From positions 23,608 to 66,364 of the forward strand of contig VHZZ01006022.1 of assembly GCA_009801015.1 (NCBI GenBank): a DNA stretch of 42,757 nucleotides, written 5' to 3'. Origin of the DNA: Silene noctiflora. Taxonomy: Eukaryota; Streptophyta; Magnoliopsida; Caryophyllales; Caryophyllaceae. Under the pieces are notes generated by a model. That model made no database searches and was not told the DNA's origin. It saw only the letters and a list, made by a program, of their open reading frames with translations. Shown here one piece after another: positions 42,404-42,757 of this stretch (positions are counted from its first letter, which is position 1; every line of letters starts with the position of its first letter). The translations under genes and the position numbers were made by a program.

Positions 42404-42757
42404 CACTACAAGGGAAATTCTATTTAGAGACTGAATATTCAGTAGCAAACGTCAAATTTTCAGTAGCTAATTTGTTTAGAGACGGAATTTGATCCGTAGC
42501 TAAACAACTCGTCGCTAATTTAGAGACTAAATTAGCNACCGTCTTTAGCGACCAACATAGCGACTGAGTTGGCAGTAGCTATGGTAGCTACACATTTAGC
42601 TACTNATATTGTAGTAGATATATTAGAGACTAATTTAATATGGTAGCTTAAGTAGCTACACGCACAGCGACTAACATGTTAGTAGCTAAATTAGAGTCAA
42701 ACTACTTGGTAGCTAAACTTTTCACTCTTAGAGACCGGGTTTTTAGTAGCTAAATAC
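42404..42757. mobile_element. Terminus of a CACTA (En/Spm) transposon, continues beyond the window
   Basis: Starts with CACTACAAGGGAAATTC, the CACTA superfamily end, preceded by TTA (42401-42403), a possible 3-bp target duplication. The next 340 bp are packed with subterminal repeats: TAGCTA/GTAGC words, TTTAGAGAC and AGCGAC in direct and inverted order, as used for transposase binding in this superfamily. The other end and any transposase are outside the window. Two undetermined bases lie inside (42537, 42605). Confidence 0.85.

Noticed and set aside
41519..42434. Several overlapping open frames on both strands
   Set aside because: They lie in the GC-rich arms of the hAT element, overlap in all frames and encode no known domain.

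Overview
The window is nuclear DNA from a flowering plant, most likely a eudicot. All large genes are plant families with GT-AG introns, and the AT-rich intergenic DNA is full of small plant transposons. A Caryophyllales-type genome is possible from the style of the miniature repeats, but this is only a guess. There is one 568-bp assembly gap (26294-26861) and three single ambiguous bases (40071, 42537, 42605).

Layout. 1-1916: AT-rich DNA with a 348-bp insertion between perfect 21-bp direct repeats. 1917-2402 (+): S-protein-homolog secreted protein. 2403-5315: intergenic with a foldback MITE. 5316-6954 (+): short two-exon TRM/LONGIFOLIA-like protein. 6955-12446: repeat-rich spacer with a probable small secreted-protein pseudogene, TGAAC/AAT satellite-like DNA, a hairpin element and a tRNA-derived fragment. 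12447-14804 (+): intronless CRINKLY4-related receptor kinase. 15253-18518 (-): nine-exon PI-specific phospholipase C. 18519-20460: spacer with a SINE flanked by target-site duplications. 20461-24528 (-): six-exon GT90 (Rumi/DUF821) glycosyltransferase. 24529-26861: MITE, hairpin terminus and gap. 27059-29357 (-): APD-type membrane RING E3 ligase whose last exon is missing, probably in the gap. 29358-34566: 5.2 kb of transposon debris, with tandem TGACG sites close to the next gene. 34567-35718 (+): intronless PRISE-type short-chain reductase. 36412-41251 (-): eleven-exon DDB2 with zinc knuckle and WD40 repeats. 41252-42757: DDB2 upstream region, a 738-bp hAT element with exact 8-bp target duplication, and the end of a CACTA element running off the window.

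The genes do not form an operon or an obvious cluster. Two pairs converge (CRINKLY4-like/PLC and PRISE/DDB2). Exon models were built by hand from consensus splice sites, reading-frame continuity and family homology recalled from knowledge. All internal phases close, giving 399 aa (TRM-like), 576 aa (PLC), 481 aa (GT90) and 554 aa (DDB2). I found no clearly new multi-gene system. The most noteworthy items are the receptor kinase lacking the usual cysteine-rich juxtamembrane module, the frameshifted secreted-peptide gene, the gap-interrupted RING domain, the nested and triplicated foldback MITE, and the hAT and CACTA insertions upstream of DDB2.
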